A stretch of DNA of 45,012 nt from a virus. The notes under the pieces are model-generated. The model was not told the DNA's origin, searched no databases, and saw nothing but the letters and a program-made list of their open reading frames with translations. Location of the stretch: IMG/VR virus record IMGVR_UViG_3300045256_000806, positions 1 to 45,012 of that record. One strand, given 5' to 3'. This document shows positions 14,701-22,976 of the stretch, in pieces; position 1 is the stretch's first letter, and each line of letters opens with the position of its first letter. The translations under genes and the position numbers were made by a program.

Positions 14701-15105
14701 ATGGCCGCCCGCCCCCCGCCGGCCTGGCTGCAGGCCGCCATCCTGGCCCTGCACGTCCACCTGAACGTCCGCACGCAGCGCTGGCTCGCGGGCGGCGACC
14801 CGCGCTTCGGGTGGTCCGCGCAGAGCTGGGCGGCGGCGCAGGCGGGCTCCGCCGGCGCGGCGGGCACGGTGGCGCTGATCGACCGTCTGTTCTGGGAGGG
14901 CCACTGCAAGGCCGAGCACTTGCGCGCCGCGGTCGGGCTGCCTCCCGACACCGCCGATTGGCGCAACGTGGCGGGTGCGCTCTGGGCGCTCGCGCTCATG
15001 GCCGCCGTGGCGATCGGCGCCGTTGCGCTCATGGGCTGGGCAGCCCCCTTGGCCGCCCTGGGAACCGCCGCCGGCGCCGCCCTCGGAAGGGCGCTGCGCC
15101 CGTGA
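14701..15105 (+). CDS. Hypothetical membrane protein
   Basis: A 134-residue protein starting five bases after the acb2-like stop. The N-terminal part is soluble with several Trp, and the C-terminal third (about 93-130) has one or two hydrophobic helices (A-L-W-A-L-A-L-M-A-A-V-A-I-G-A-V-A-L). The stop overlaps the terminase start by GTGA. No family is recognised. Its place beside an anti-defence gene makes it a candidate accessory gene. Confidence 0.75.
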   Translation: MAARPPPAWLQAAILALHVHLNVRTQRWLAGGDPRFGWSAQSWAAAQAGSAGAAGTVALIDRLFWEGHCKAEHLRAAVGLPPDTADWRNVAGALWALALMAAVAIGAVALMGWAAPLAALGTAAGAALGRALRP

Positions 15106-16424
15106 CGAGGCCGGCCCTCGAGCTCTACGACTACCAGCGCCGGTGGCTGCAGGACCGCAGCCGCTTCAAGGCGGCCATGTACGCCCGCCAGACGGGCAAG
15201 ACCTTCACCACGACGCTCGAGGTGGTGGACGACAGCTTCGAGGCGATGGTCACCGGGAAGCGGTCCCGCTGGGTCATCCTGTCCCGCGGCGAGCGCCAGG
15301 CGCGGGAGGCCATGGAGGAGGGCGTGAAGCGCCATCTCAAGGCCTACCAAATCGGCTTCGAAAGCTCGGAGGGCGACGAGGTCTTCGGGGAGACCCGCGT
15401 CACCCAGCTGGAGGTCACCCTCCCCCAGGGCGGTCGCATCACGGCGCTGCCGGCCAACCCGGACACCGCCCGCGGCTTCTCGGCCAACGTCTTCCTCGAC
15501 GAGTTCGCCTTCCACCAAAAGGACCGCGAGATCTGGAAGGCGCTCTTCCCGGTCATCTCGGCCGGCTGGAAACTCCGCGTCGCGAGCACCCCGAACGGGA
15601 AGGGCAACAAGTTCCACGAGATCATGACGGGGCAGGACGAGACCTGGTCCCGCCACATCGTGACGATCGTGCAGGCGGTGGCCGACGGCCTGCCGCGCGA
15701 CGTCGAGCAGCTCCGCGCCGCCATCAACGACGAGGACGCCTGGGCGCAGGAGTTCATGCTGGAGTGGCTCGACGAGGCCTCCGCCTGGCTGCCCTACGAG
15801 CTCATCTCCGCCTGCGAGGACGCCAAAGCCGGCCACCCGGTGCTGTACGCCGGCGGAGGGGTCTTCGTCGGCGTGGACATCGGCCGCCGCCAGGACCTGT
15901 TCGTCATCTACGTGCTCGAGCTCGTGGGCGACGTGCTCTGGGAGCGCGAGCGGGTGGAGCTCAGGCGCGCCTCCTTCGCCGAGCAGGACGACGCGCTCGA
16001 CGACATCTTCGCGCGGTACCGGGTGCTCCGCTGCTGCATGGACCAGACGGGCATGGGCGAGAAACCGGTGGAGGACGCCCAGCGCCGCCACGGCTCCATG
16101 CGGGTGGAGGGGGTGCTGATGACCGCGCCCACCCAGCTCCGGCTGGCGACGCTCGCAAAGGAGGCCTTCGAGGACCGGCGGGTCCGCATCGCCGAGGGCG
16201 ATCCTCGGCTGCGCGCGGACCTCCACAAGATCCGCAAGGTGGTCGGTCCCACCGGCATCCCGCGCTTCGTGGCGGACCGGGACGAGGGCGGCCACGCGGA
16301 CCGCGCCTGGGCGCTCTTCCTCGCGCTAGCGGCCGCCGCCAGCCCCGTCGCGCCGATCGAGTACCGCGCCCTCGGCCGCCCCCGCGTCTCCTCCAACCTC
16401 AGCGAGTTCCGAGGCCCCCGATGA
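15102..16424 (+). CDS. Terminase large subunit (gp28-like)
   Basis: A 440-residue DNA-packaging motor. Walker A is A-R-Q-T-G-K-T (28-34), Walker B is V-F-L-D-E-F (130-135), and the coupling motif is near A-S-T-P-N-G-K (161-167). The C-terminal RNase H-like nuclease begins G-V-D-I-G-R-R-Q-D, with D259 as first metal ligand, and continues to C-C-M-D-Q-T-G. Mu-type terminases package headful from the left end and carry flanking host DNA. It has a GTG start overlapping the previous stop, and its own stop overlaps the portal start. Confidence 0.95.
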   Translation: MTRPALELYDYQRRWLQDRSRFKAAMYARQTGKTFTTTLEVVDDSFEAMVTGKRSRWVILSRGERQAREAMEEGVKRHLKAYQIGFESSEGDEVFGETRVTQLEVTLPQGGRITALPANPDTARGFSANVFLDEFAFHQKDREIWKALFPVISAGWKLRVASTPNGKGNKFHEIMTGQDETWSRHIVTIVQAVADGLPRDVEQLRAAINDEDAWAQEFMLEWLDEASAWLPYELISACEDAKAGHPVLYAGGGVFVGVDIGRRQDLFVIYVLELVGDVLWERERVELRRASFAEQDDALDDIFARYRVLRCCMDQTGMGEKPVEDAQRRHGSMRVEGVLMTAPTQLRLATLAKEAFEDRRVRIAEGDPRLRADLHKIRKVVGPTGIPRFVADRDEGGHADRAWALFLALAAAASPVAPIEYRALGRPRVSSNLSEFRGPR

Positions 16425-18004
16425 GCGAGACCACCACCCCGCCGGCCGAGGTACCCCGCGCGGCCATCCGGATCGCCCGCGTCCGCCTCAAGACCGAGGT
16501 CGCGACCCTCGCCACCGACCCCAACGCCTGGACCTGGGGCGGGCGCCTCGAGCCGAAGGACGCCGTCCTCGTGCCCCGCGGCGGCCGCCGAGCGCTCGCC
16601 CACTACAAGGCGCTCAAGCGCGACCCCCGCGTGGACACGGTGCTCGGCAAGCGGAAGTCGGCCCTCGTCGGCCGCGAGTGGGAGCTCGAGCCGGCTGACG
16701 AAAGCGCCGGCGCCGCCCAGGCCGCGGAGCGCGTGAGGGAGGCGCTGAAGCCCCTCGCCATGTCGAAGGCCGTGGGTGACCTGCTGGAAGCGCTCTTGCT
16801 CGGCTATCTGCCCGGCGAGGTGATGTGGGACGTGGGCGGCGGCCTCGTGGTGCCGGCCGAGATCCGCCCGCGCGACCCGGAGCGCTTCGTCTTCCGCGAC
16901 GACAGCGACGGCAAGGGCCCGCAGCTCCGCCTCCTCGTGAAGGGCAACATCGTGGACGGCGTCGAGGTGCCGCCCATGAAGTTCGTGGTGCACCGCCACC
17001 GCGGCGAGTTCGGCGACCCCTACGGCCTCGGGCTCGGCCACCAGCTGTTCTGGCCGTGCTTCTTCAAGCGGCAGGGCATCGGCTTCTGGCTCAACGGGCT
17101 GGAGAAGTTCGGCCAGCCCACGGCGGTGGGGAAGTACCCGAACGGCACCTCCGACCCCGACCAAGAGAAGCTGCTGGCGGCGCTGAGCGCCATCGCCTCC
17201 GACACCGGCGTCGCGATCCCGGAGGGGATGGCCGTGGAGCTCCTCGAGGCGAAGCGCGCCGGGTCCTTCGACAGCTACAACACGCTCGTCCGCTACTTCG
17301 ACGAGGAGATCACCCTCGCCGTGCTCGGCGAGACGCTCACCTCCACCGCCGGCGACCGCGGGTCGCAGTCGCTGGGAAAGGTGCACAACGAGGTCCGGCT
17401 CGAGCTCACCAAAGCCGACGGCGACGCGCTGGCGGAGACGCTGAACGCCAGCCTGATCCCGTGGGTCGCCGCGCTGAATGGCGTGGGGGAGAACCTGGTC
17501 CCGCGGATCTGGTGGAAGGTCGAGGAGGGCGAGGACCTCAACCAGCGCGCCGAGCGCGACACGAAGATCAAGGGCCTCGGGTTCAGGCCGACGCTCGAGT
17601 ACATCACGGGCACCTACGGCGAGGGGTGGGAGGAGGCGCCGGCGCCCGAGCCGCCGCCAGGCGCGCCGCCGGGCCCGCCGCCGATGCCGCCGGGCCTCGC
17701 GGCCGCCTTCGCGGAGGCGGCTATGGCCGCCCGCGCCGCGACGCTGCCCGCGGCCGACGACGGGCGCGACAATCCCGAGCGCGTGGCCGACTTGCTCGAC
17801 CGCCGCACGGCCGGCCAGCAGGAGGCGCTGCTGCGGCCGGTCATCGCGCTGATGGAGCGCGCCGCCACCCTGCAGGAGGTCGCGGACGGCCTGGCCACCC
17901 TCTACCCGCGCCTCGACACGGAACGGCTGGGCGAGGCGATGGCGCAGGCGATGATCCTCGCCAGCCTCCTCGGCCGAGACGACCTGGCCGCCCAGGGGGC
18001 CTGA
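16421..18004 (+). CDS. Portal protein (DUF935, gp29-like)
   Basis: A 527-residue protein of the DUF935 portal family, forming the ring through which DNA enters and leaves the capsid. Typical segments are R-D-P-R-V-D-T-V-L-G-K-R-K (about 68-80), E-A-L-L-L-G-Y-L-P-G-E-V-M-W (about 124-137) and the G-D-P-Y-G-L-G-L loop (about 199-206). A Pro-rich linker (about 408-425) leads into a helical C-terminal region. It starts with ATG overlapping the terminase stop (ATGA). Confidence 0.95.
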   Translation: MSETTTPPAEVPRAAIRIARVRLKTEVATLATDPNAWTWGGRLEPKDAVLVPRGGRRALAHYKALKRDPRVDTVLGKRKSALVGREWELEPADESAGAAQAAERVREALKPLAMSKAVGDLLEALLLGYLPGEVMWDVGGGLVVPAEIRPRDPERFVFRDDSDGKGPQLRLLVKGNIVDGVEVPPMKFVVHRHRGEFGDPYGLGLGHQLFWPCFFKRQGIGFWLNGLEKFGQPTAVGKYPNGTSDPDQEKLLAALSAIASDTGVAIPEGMAVELLEAKRAGSFDSYNTLVRYFDEEITLAVLGETLTSTAGDRGSQSLGKVHNEVRLELTKADGDALAETLNASLIPWVAALNGVGENLVPRIWWKVEEGEDLNQRAERDTKIKGLGFRPTLEYITGTYGEGWEEAPAPEPPPGAPPGPPPMPPGLAAAFAEAAMAARAATLPAADDGRDNPERVADLLDRRTAGQQEALLRPVIALMERAATLQEVADGLATLYPRLDTERLGEAMAQAMILASLLGRDDLAAQGA

Positions 18005-18005
18005 C

Positions 18006-19286
18006 GTGTCGGGCGCGGCCTCAGCCCAGGCGATCGGCCTGCCGTTCGACGAGGCGATCGCGTTCTTCCGGAACAAGCTGTCGGTCCCGACGCCGCGCTG
18101 GAACACGCTGTGGCGGGACCAGCATGCGGCCGCCTTCACCGTCGCCGGCGCCATGTCGGCGGACCTGCTCGCGGATATCCGCGCGGCGGTGGACAAGGCG
18201 CTGGCCGAGGGCGGGACCCTCGCGGAGTTCCGGCGCGACTTCGACGAGATCGTCCAGCGCCGCGGGTGGCGCCACAAGGGCAAGCCCGGATGGCGGGCGC
18301 GGGTGATCTTCGAGACCAACCTGCGCACCGCCTACGCCGCCGGCGCCTGGCAGCAGGCGCAGGACACGAAGGATAGCCGTCCCTTCCTTCGGTACTCGGC
18401 GATCCTCGACAACCGGACGCGGCCGCTGCACCGGCAGTGGCACGGCACGACCCTGCCCATCGACCACCCGTTCTGGCGCACCCACTACCCGCCGAACGGC
18501 TGGGGCTGCCGCTGCACCGTCATCACGCTCAGCCAAGCGCAGCTGGACGCGCGCGGCTGGAAGGTCACCGACCCCGCTCCGCTGTCGGGCGGCGTGCCGC
18601 GCCGTGTGCGGCAGCCGGACGGGACGGAGCGGATAGAGGAGGTGCCGCCCGGCGTGGATCCGGCGTGGGCGTACAACGTCGGCAGGGCCGCGTGGGGCGA
18701 GCGCCTGGACCGGGCGACGATGGACGCTTGGGCGCGCAGCGGCGCCGCATCGTGGAAGCCCCTCGGCGGCGGCGACTGGCGAAGCGAAGGCCGGCCCGAC
18801 GTGCTGCCGGCGACCACACCGCGGGCGACGCTCGGCGTGCCGGCGGCGGACCTCGCCGCCCTGGCGGCGGCGATCGAGCGCGTGATCGGCGGCCCGACGG
18901 GCACGCTGCAGCCTCCCGCGGGCCCTGCCGCGCACGTCACCGCCGCGGCGCTCGCCGAGCACCTCGACATCAACCGCGCGGTGTTCGTGCCCTTGCTGCG
19001 CGAGGTCGTCGAGGATCCGCAGGAGCAATGGCTGTCGTTCGAGCGGCACGAGCTGACGGGCAAGGTCGTGCTCCGCCAGCGGTTCGTGAGCCGCCTGGCG
19101 CTCGGGCCGGACCGCGGGTTCGTGGCGGTGGCGCAGGTCGTGGCCGGGCGCCTCGAGGCCTGGACCTTCGTCCCGATCCGCCGGGCCAACGAGCTCGGCC
19201 GCAGCCGCATCGGCACGCTGGTGTGGGCGAGGGAGGAGGAAGGGGACCGCACCGAGCCGACCGGAGGGCCACCGGATGACGGTTAG
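18006..19286 (+). CDS. F: gpF-type minor head protein fused to a PBECR-like domain
   Basis: A 426-residue protein. Residues about 10-180 are the Mu gpF/SPP1 gp7 family (F-E-T-N-L-R-T-A-Y-A-A-G, then H-P-F-W-R-T-H-Y-P-P-N-G-W-G-C-R-C), a minor capsid protein bound near the portal. After a variable middle, residues about 326-420 (F-V-P-L-L-R-E-V-V, W-L-S-F-E-R, V-V-L-R-Q-R-F, A-W-T-F-V-P-I-R) resemble the phage Barnase-EndoU-ColicinE5/D-RelE-like nuclease class (PBECR2). Such domains are thought to be injected with the DNA. A GTG start is used, one base after the portal stop. Confidence 0.88.
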   Translation: MSGAASAQAIGLPFDEAIAFFRNKLSVPTPRWNTLWRDQHAAAFTVAGAMSADLLADIRAAVDKALAEGGTLAEFRRDFDEIVQRRGWRHKGKPGWRARVIFETNLRTAYAAGAWQQAQDTKDSRPFLRYSAILDNRTRPLHRQWHGTTLPIDHPFWRTHYPPNGWGCRCTVITLSQAQLDARGWKVTDPAPLSGGVPRRVRQPDGTERIEEVPPGVDPAWAYNVGRAAWGERLDRATMDAWARSGAASWKPLGGGDWRSEGRPDVLPATTPRATLGVPAADLAALAAAIERVIGGPTGTLQPPAGPAAHVTAAALAEHLDINRAVFVPLLREVVEDPQEQWLSFERHELTGKVVLRQRFVSRLALGPDRGFVAVAQVVAGRLEAWTFVPIRRANELGRSRIGTLVWAREEEGDRTEPTGGPPDDG

Positions 19287-19351
19287 CGGGGTCGGCCCCA
19301 ACCGGCATCGTCGCTCCGCGCAAGGTAGGCACGCCGGGCTCGAACCGCAAC

Positions 19352-19370
19352 GCAAACCCGCAGAAGACCG
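19352..19370 (+). repeat. 19-bp exact repeat, copy 2
   Basis: Identical to 525-543. It lies in the 196-bp stretch 19287-19482 between the F gene and the leftward zinc-ribbon gene, where I see no gene. Confidence 0.6.
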
Positions 19371-19482
19371 CGAACACGGCCGTGGCGGGCCGTGGAGGGG
19401 GTCTGGGCGGGTTTTAGGGGTCTGGCCGCCCGCTGGTAGCGGCGGAACCCGTCGGCGCCGCGCTGGGTATCTCAAACGGGTA

Positions 19483-19791
19483 TTAAACCCCCGGTCCCGA
19501 ACGCGGCCGCGACCGTGGTTTGGGGGTGCCCGGGATCGGACGCCGGATCGCCCGGCGGCTCGCGACGTACCCGGGCGCATCCAACTGGGGATCGTCGATC
19601 AAGTCCGCCCCCGCCGCTCGACCTCCGCAGGCCTCGCACCGAAGCCGCGCCACGACGTCGGGAAGCCGCCGGTCCCCGCCGTGCCGCCGGGCGAGCAGCT
19701 TCAGGGGCAGGAGGGCCCGGTGACCGCATCCGCACCGGGCCTCGAGCCACCAACCGTCCCAGGCCGCCAAGGTGTCGTCGGGCCCGCGCAT
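19483..19791 (-). CDS. Small zinc-ribbon protein, leftward
   Basis: A 102-residue protein. W-L-E-A-R-C-G-C-G-H (about 15-24) and L-R-C-E-A-C-G (about 50-56) give a C-x-C...C-x-x-C zinc ribbon, with L-P-L-K-L-L-A between. Short proteins of this type are common in Acetobacteraceae and Methylobacterium genomes and phages. No Shine-Dalgarno is seen; a weak TTGTTC-17-TACGCT ends six bases before the ATG, which would make it leaderless. The function is unknown. It marks the left edge of the accessory island. Confidence 0.7.
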   Translation of the reverse strand: MRGPDDTLAAWDGWWLEARCGCGHRALLPLKLLARRHGGDRRLPDVVARLRCEACGGRAAGADLIDDPQLDAPGYVASRRAIRRPIPGTPKPRSRPRSGPGV

Positions 19792-19849
19792 ACCGGCAGC
19801 GTAATTTGAGAACGAAAACCGAACAAGCGGCCGGGAACCCTCAGAAGCC

Positions 19850-19867
19850 TACGCGCGTGCGCGCGCG
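19850..19867. other. Alternating pyrimidine-purine tract (Z-DNA-prone)
   Basis: Eighteen bases alternate pyrimidine-purine (TACGCGCGTGCGCGCGCG) in the 160-bp divergent gap 19792-19951 between the zinc-ribbon gene and the methyltransferase. Such tracts can flip to Z-DNA under negative supercoiling. No gene is seen in the gap. Confidence 0.5.
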
Positions 19868-19951
19868 AGCCCGACCATTGCGCGGCTGAGGCTTCGCGGC
19901 CACGCTGCGTGAAGGCCCGGCTGGGAGGGTCGTTACGGCGGGAGAGAAGGG

Positions 19952-21619
19952 ATGGCTCAAGGCGCCGCTGGCGGCCGCGCGCTGCGCAGTCTCGCGGGGA
20001 ACCAACTGCGGTACGGCGACAACCTTCCGCTCATGCAGGACATGGCGACGGCGAGCGTCGATCTGATCTACCTGGACCCGCCGTTCAACAGCCAGCGGAA
20101 CTACAATCTCATCTACCGCAACCTGACCGGCGCGCCCGTGCCCGAGCAGGAGGTCGCCTTCTGCGACGCTTGGGAGATGGATCCCGAGAAAGAGGAGATG
20201 CTGCGGAACATGCCGCGCTTCCTCAAGGAGCACGACCTTCCTCGGGACGTTGTTGAGTTCTGGCGCGTGTGGATGACGTCCCTGCGGGAGACGCAGCCGA
20301 GGCTTCTCGCGTACCTGCTCTACATGTCGTGGCGGCTGGTCGAGATGCGCCGCATCCTCAAGCCCACGGGCAGCCTGTACCTGCACTGCGACCCGACCGC
20401 GAGCCACTACATCAAGGTCATCCTGGACAGCATATTCGGCCACGGGAACTTTCAGAGCGAGATCATCTGGAAGCGCACCAGCGCGCACGGCAGCGCCAAG
20501 CGCCACGGCCCAGTGCACGACACGATCCTGATGTACAGCCGCGGCAAGACGTTCACGTGGAACGACGTGCGCATGGCTCTCGACGAGGACTACGTCGAGG
20601 AGTTCTACACGCATCGCGACCCGGATGGACGTCGCTGGCGTCGATCTGATCTCACCGGCGCGGGCACGAGAAACGGAGAGACCGGCCAGTCCTGGCGCGG
20701 TATCGACGTGACAGCGAAGGGCCGGCACTGGGCCCACCCTCCCAGCGTCCTCGATGAAATGGACAAGGCGGGCCGAATCCACTGGCCCCAAAAGGCCGGC
20801 GGCATGCCGATGCTGAAGCGCTACCTCGACGCGTCGAAGGGCATGCCCCTGCAGGATGTGTGGACCGACATCCGACCCATTCACAACCTCGGCGCAGAGC
20901 GATTGGGATACCCGACGCAGAAGCCTATCGCCCTCCTGCGCCGCATCATCGAGGCGAGCAGCAATCCCGGTGACGTGATCCTTGATCCGTTTGCCGGCTG
21001 CGGGACCGCGATCTACGCGGCGCACGAGGCCAACCGCCGCTGGATCGGGATGGACATCGCCATCCTGTCGGTCCGCATCGTCCGCGACGTGCTGCTGAAG
21101 CGCTACGGCCTCCGCGAGGGACTGGAATACCAGATGTCCGGCATCCCGATGAGCGTCGAAGGTGCACAGGAGCTGTTCGATGCCGACAAGCGCCAGTTCC
21201 AGCATTGGGCGGTCGAGCTGTCGGGCGGCTTCGTGAACAGCCGCTACAGCGGAGACCGGGGCATCGACGGCCGCCTTTGGTTCGAGACCGATGCGGGCCT
21301 CAGATCCATGGTGCTGTCGGTGAAGGGCGGCGGCGCCACGCCGGCGTTCGTGCGCGAGCTGCGCGGCACAATGGAGGACGAGACGCACTGCGAGATGGGG
21401 GGCTTCATCTGCATGCAGACCCCGACCAAGGGCATGCTTGAGGCCGCTGCGTCGGCCGGGATGTACACCTACAAGGGGCAGCAATACCCCAGGCTTCAGA
21501 TCCGCACCGTCGGTGAGTTGCTGGAGGGCAAGGGCTTCGTCACGCCTTCGCGCGTGCAGACACTCGGATGGACCTATGGCCAAGGCCAGCTGCCATTGGC
21601 CGGCGTCGCCGCGTCTTGA
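19952..21619 (+). CDS. Beta-class DNA methyltransferase fused to an Mrr-like nuclease domain
   Basis: A 555-residue protein. Motif IV is L-D-P-P-F-N (41-46) and motif I is D-P-F-A-G-C-G-T (345-352); motif IV first marks the beta class, which methylates adenine N6 or cytosine N4. The C-terminal part (about 412-530) resembles Mrr-type PD-(D/E)xK endonucleases: G-D-R-G-I-D-G (434-440) followed by L-S-V-K (455-458), where the usual E/Q before x-K is Ser. It may be a self-contained modification-restriction enzyme, or a methylase with an inactive targeting domain. AGAGAAGGG precedes the ATG. It stands alone, ending at a GC-rich hairpin. Confidence 0.9.
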   Translation: MAQGAAGGRALRSLAGNQLRYGDNLPLMQDMATASVDLIYLDPPFNSQRNYNLIYRNLTGAPVPEQEVAFCDAWEMDPEKEEMLRNMPRFLKEHDLPRDVVEFWRVWMTSLRETQPRLLAYLLYMSWRLVEMRRILKPTGSLYLHCDPTASHYIKVILDSIFGHGNFQSEIIWKRTSAHGSAKRHGPVHDTILMYSRGKTFTWNDVRMALDEDYVEEFYTHRDPDGRRWRRSDLTGAGTRNGETGQSWRGIDVTAKGRHWAHPPSVLDEMDKAGRIHWPQKAGGMPMLKRYLDASKGMPLQDVWTDIRPIHNLGAERLGYPTQKPIALLRRIIEASSNPGDVILDPFAGCGTAIYAAHEANRRWIGMDIAILSVRIVRDVLLKRYGLREGLEYQMSGIPMSVEGAQELFDADKRQFQHWAVELSGGFVNSRYSGDRGIDGRLWFETDAGLRSMVLSVKGGGATPAFVRELRGTMEDETHCEMGGFICMQTPTKGMLEAAASAGMYTYKGQQYPRLQIRTVGELLEGKGFVTPSRVQTLGWTYGQGQLPLAGVAAS

Positions 21620-21677
21620 TCTGGCGGGCAGGCAACCAGCGGTTGACGCGGCGCGCACCGGGTCTGCATAGGACGTC

Positions 21678-21705
21678 GGGGCGGCCCGCTACGGCCGGCC
21701 GCCCC
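21678..21705. terminator. Bidirectional hairpin terminator
   Basis: A perfect 9-bp stem GGGGCGGCC/GGCCGCCCC with a 10-base loop lies between the converging methyltransferase (+) and the small gene at 21736 (-). There is no clear U-run, so strength is uncertain. Confidence 0.65.
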
Positions 21706-21735
21706 AGTAGCCTTCCTTGGGTCAGGGACCGCTAA

Positions 21736-21864
21736 TCACTTCCCCTTGGTCGGCTTCCGAATGGTCTCCACCACGGACCCCTTGGGGTTCGCGGTGGCGA
21801 CTTTCACGGGGATGAACTGCCCCGAGGACGCGTCGCGTCCGATCTTCGTTCCTTTGGTCGACAA
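21736..21864 (-). CDS. Small basic protein (42 residues), TTG start
   Basis: The protein begins (M)-S-T-K-G-T-K-I-G-R-D-A-S-S-G-Q-F-I-P-V and ends in a Lys-rich tail after S-V-V-E-T-I-R. Short proteins with G-R-D-A-x-x-G-Q-F-I-P-V and V-V-E-T-I are widespread and uncharacterised in proteobacteria. I chose the TTG because AAGGAGG, an ideal Shine-Dalgarno, stands seven bases before it on the minus strand. Longer frames upstream lack that signal. Confidence 0.8.
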   Translation of the reverse strand: MSTKGTKIGRDASSGQFIPVKVATANPKGSVVETIRKPTKGK

Positions 21865-22021
21865 ACAAATCACCTCCTTCCGCCCCGATCCTGCCGGCGA
21901 ATCGGGCCGGAGGAACGCGGTGCCCAATCGGGCTAACACCAGACGGAACAAAGCGCGATTCGGTTTTTCTGAACCCGGCGAGTGCGGCCATTGGGCTGCG
22001 ATTTTGCCCGGCGCCGCGCCC

Positions 22022-22426
22022 TCAGTGCAGGACGCGGCGCGTCGCTCCGGGCGGCGGGCTCTTCGGGTCCAGCTCCTCCGGCTCGCGCCATCCCGCGAGC
22101 ACGCTGCCCAGCAGGACGCGCAGCAGCAGCTCGCGCGGCGGCCGGTCCGCCAGCAGCTCCACCGCCTCGAGGTCCGGCGCGGCCGCGGCGAGGGCCCGCT
22201 GGAACTCCACGCGGCGCCACGCCAGCCACAGCACCGCCGGCGGGACGTCCGCGATCTCGTCCTCCGGGTCGTCAGCCAGGCGGTCGAAGAGTGCGTCGCA
22301 TGCGACCTCCACCCCGGGATCCGCTTCCATCCAGTCGTCCGGCACAAGCGGGCTCAGGCGGCGATCGGCCCATTCGCCGAGGATCTCGGCCACCTCGGCC
22401 TGGGTGATGAAGCGGGGCGAGGACAT
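22022..22426 (-). CDS. Hypothetical protein, leftward
   Basis: A 134-residue acidic helical protein beginning M-S-S-P-R-F-I-T-Q-A-E-V-A-E-I-L. It contains W-L-A-W-R-R-V-E-F-Q-R-A (about 75-86) and ends in a Pro/Arg tail. No family is recognised. It lies between two other leftward genes in the accessory island and has no sign of coupling to them. Confidence 0.65.
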   Translation of the reverse strand: MSSPRFITQAEVAEILGEWADRRLSPLVPDDWMEADPGVEVACDALFDRLADDPEDEIADVPPAVLWLAWRRVEFQRALAAAAPDLEAVELLADRPPRELLLRVLLGSVLAGWREPEELDPKSPPPGATRRVLH

Positions 22427-22544
22427 GGGGCTGAGCCTACACCTCCGCTGCCGTTTCTGACATTGCGCCCGGCGGCACGCCCAGCCACGCTCCGGCCACG
22501 CCACAGCCCGGAGCCCCCGCCCGATGCCCAGCAAGCCTGTCGCC

Positions 22545-22976
22545 CTATCGGCGACGCAGCAGAACCGCCGCCAGGTTTGGCAGCAGGGCGGCGCAGCACA
22601 CACCAGCCCCGGCGGCCGGAGCGCCCAACAGCGCGATGACCAGGCCCGTGGCCATGCCGCAGACCGGCACCGCCACGGAGGCGATCCGGCCCTCCCTGGT
22701 GTCGCGAGCCTCGGTCTCGGCAGCCAGGCGCTCGATCATGGCTTGGTGGGCGATGTCTCGTTCGGCCATGCCAATGATGCGCTCGGCTGCACCTGGGACC
22801 ACCTCGTCGATGGCCCGAAGCTCGGCCGCGGGCGGCACAGGTCCGCTGTAGCTGGTTTCGGAATACTTGACGGCCACCTGGCGGGCGCTGTTGGCGGCGG
22901 CCAGCTCGGCCGGCGTCGGCCCGGCGCCCGTACGCGGCGCGACGGCTCCCGACCGTCCCCTACCCCTGGATGCCAC
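22545..22976 (-). CDS. DUF2335 family membrane protein
   Basis: A 143-residue protein. Residues about 40-95 carry the DUF2335 pattern Y-S-G-P-V-P-P-A-A-E-L, V-P-G-A-A-E-R-I-I-G-M-A-E and H-Q-A-M-I-E. The C-terminus has two hydrophobic helices (about 103-140). I chose a GTG at 22976, which overlaps the end of the leftward gene at 22960 by 17 bases; no better in-frame start exists and the ribosome site is weak. DUF2335 proteins are small inner-membrane proteins of unknown function that often travel on phages and plasmids. Confidence 0.75.
   Translation of the reverse strand: MASRGRGRSGAVAPRTGAGPTPAELAAANSARQVAVKYSETSYSGPVPPAAELRAIDEVVPGAAERIIGMAERDIAHQAMIERLAAETEARDTREGRIASVAVPVCGMATGLVIALLGAPAAGAGVCCAALLPNLAAVLLRRR

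Noticed and set aside
19335-19360. tRNA-like T-arm sequence CGGGCTCGAACCG
   Set aside because: No acceptor stem, anticodon arm or D-arm can be formed around it.
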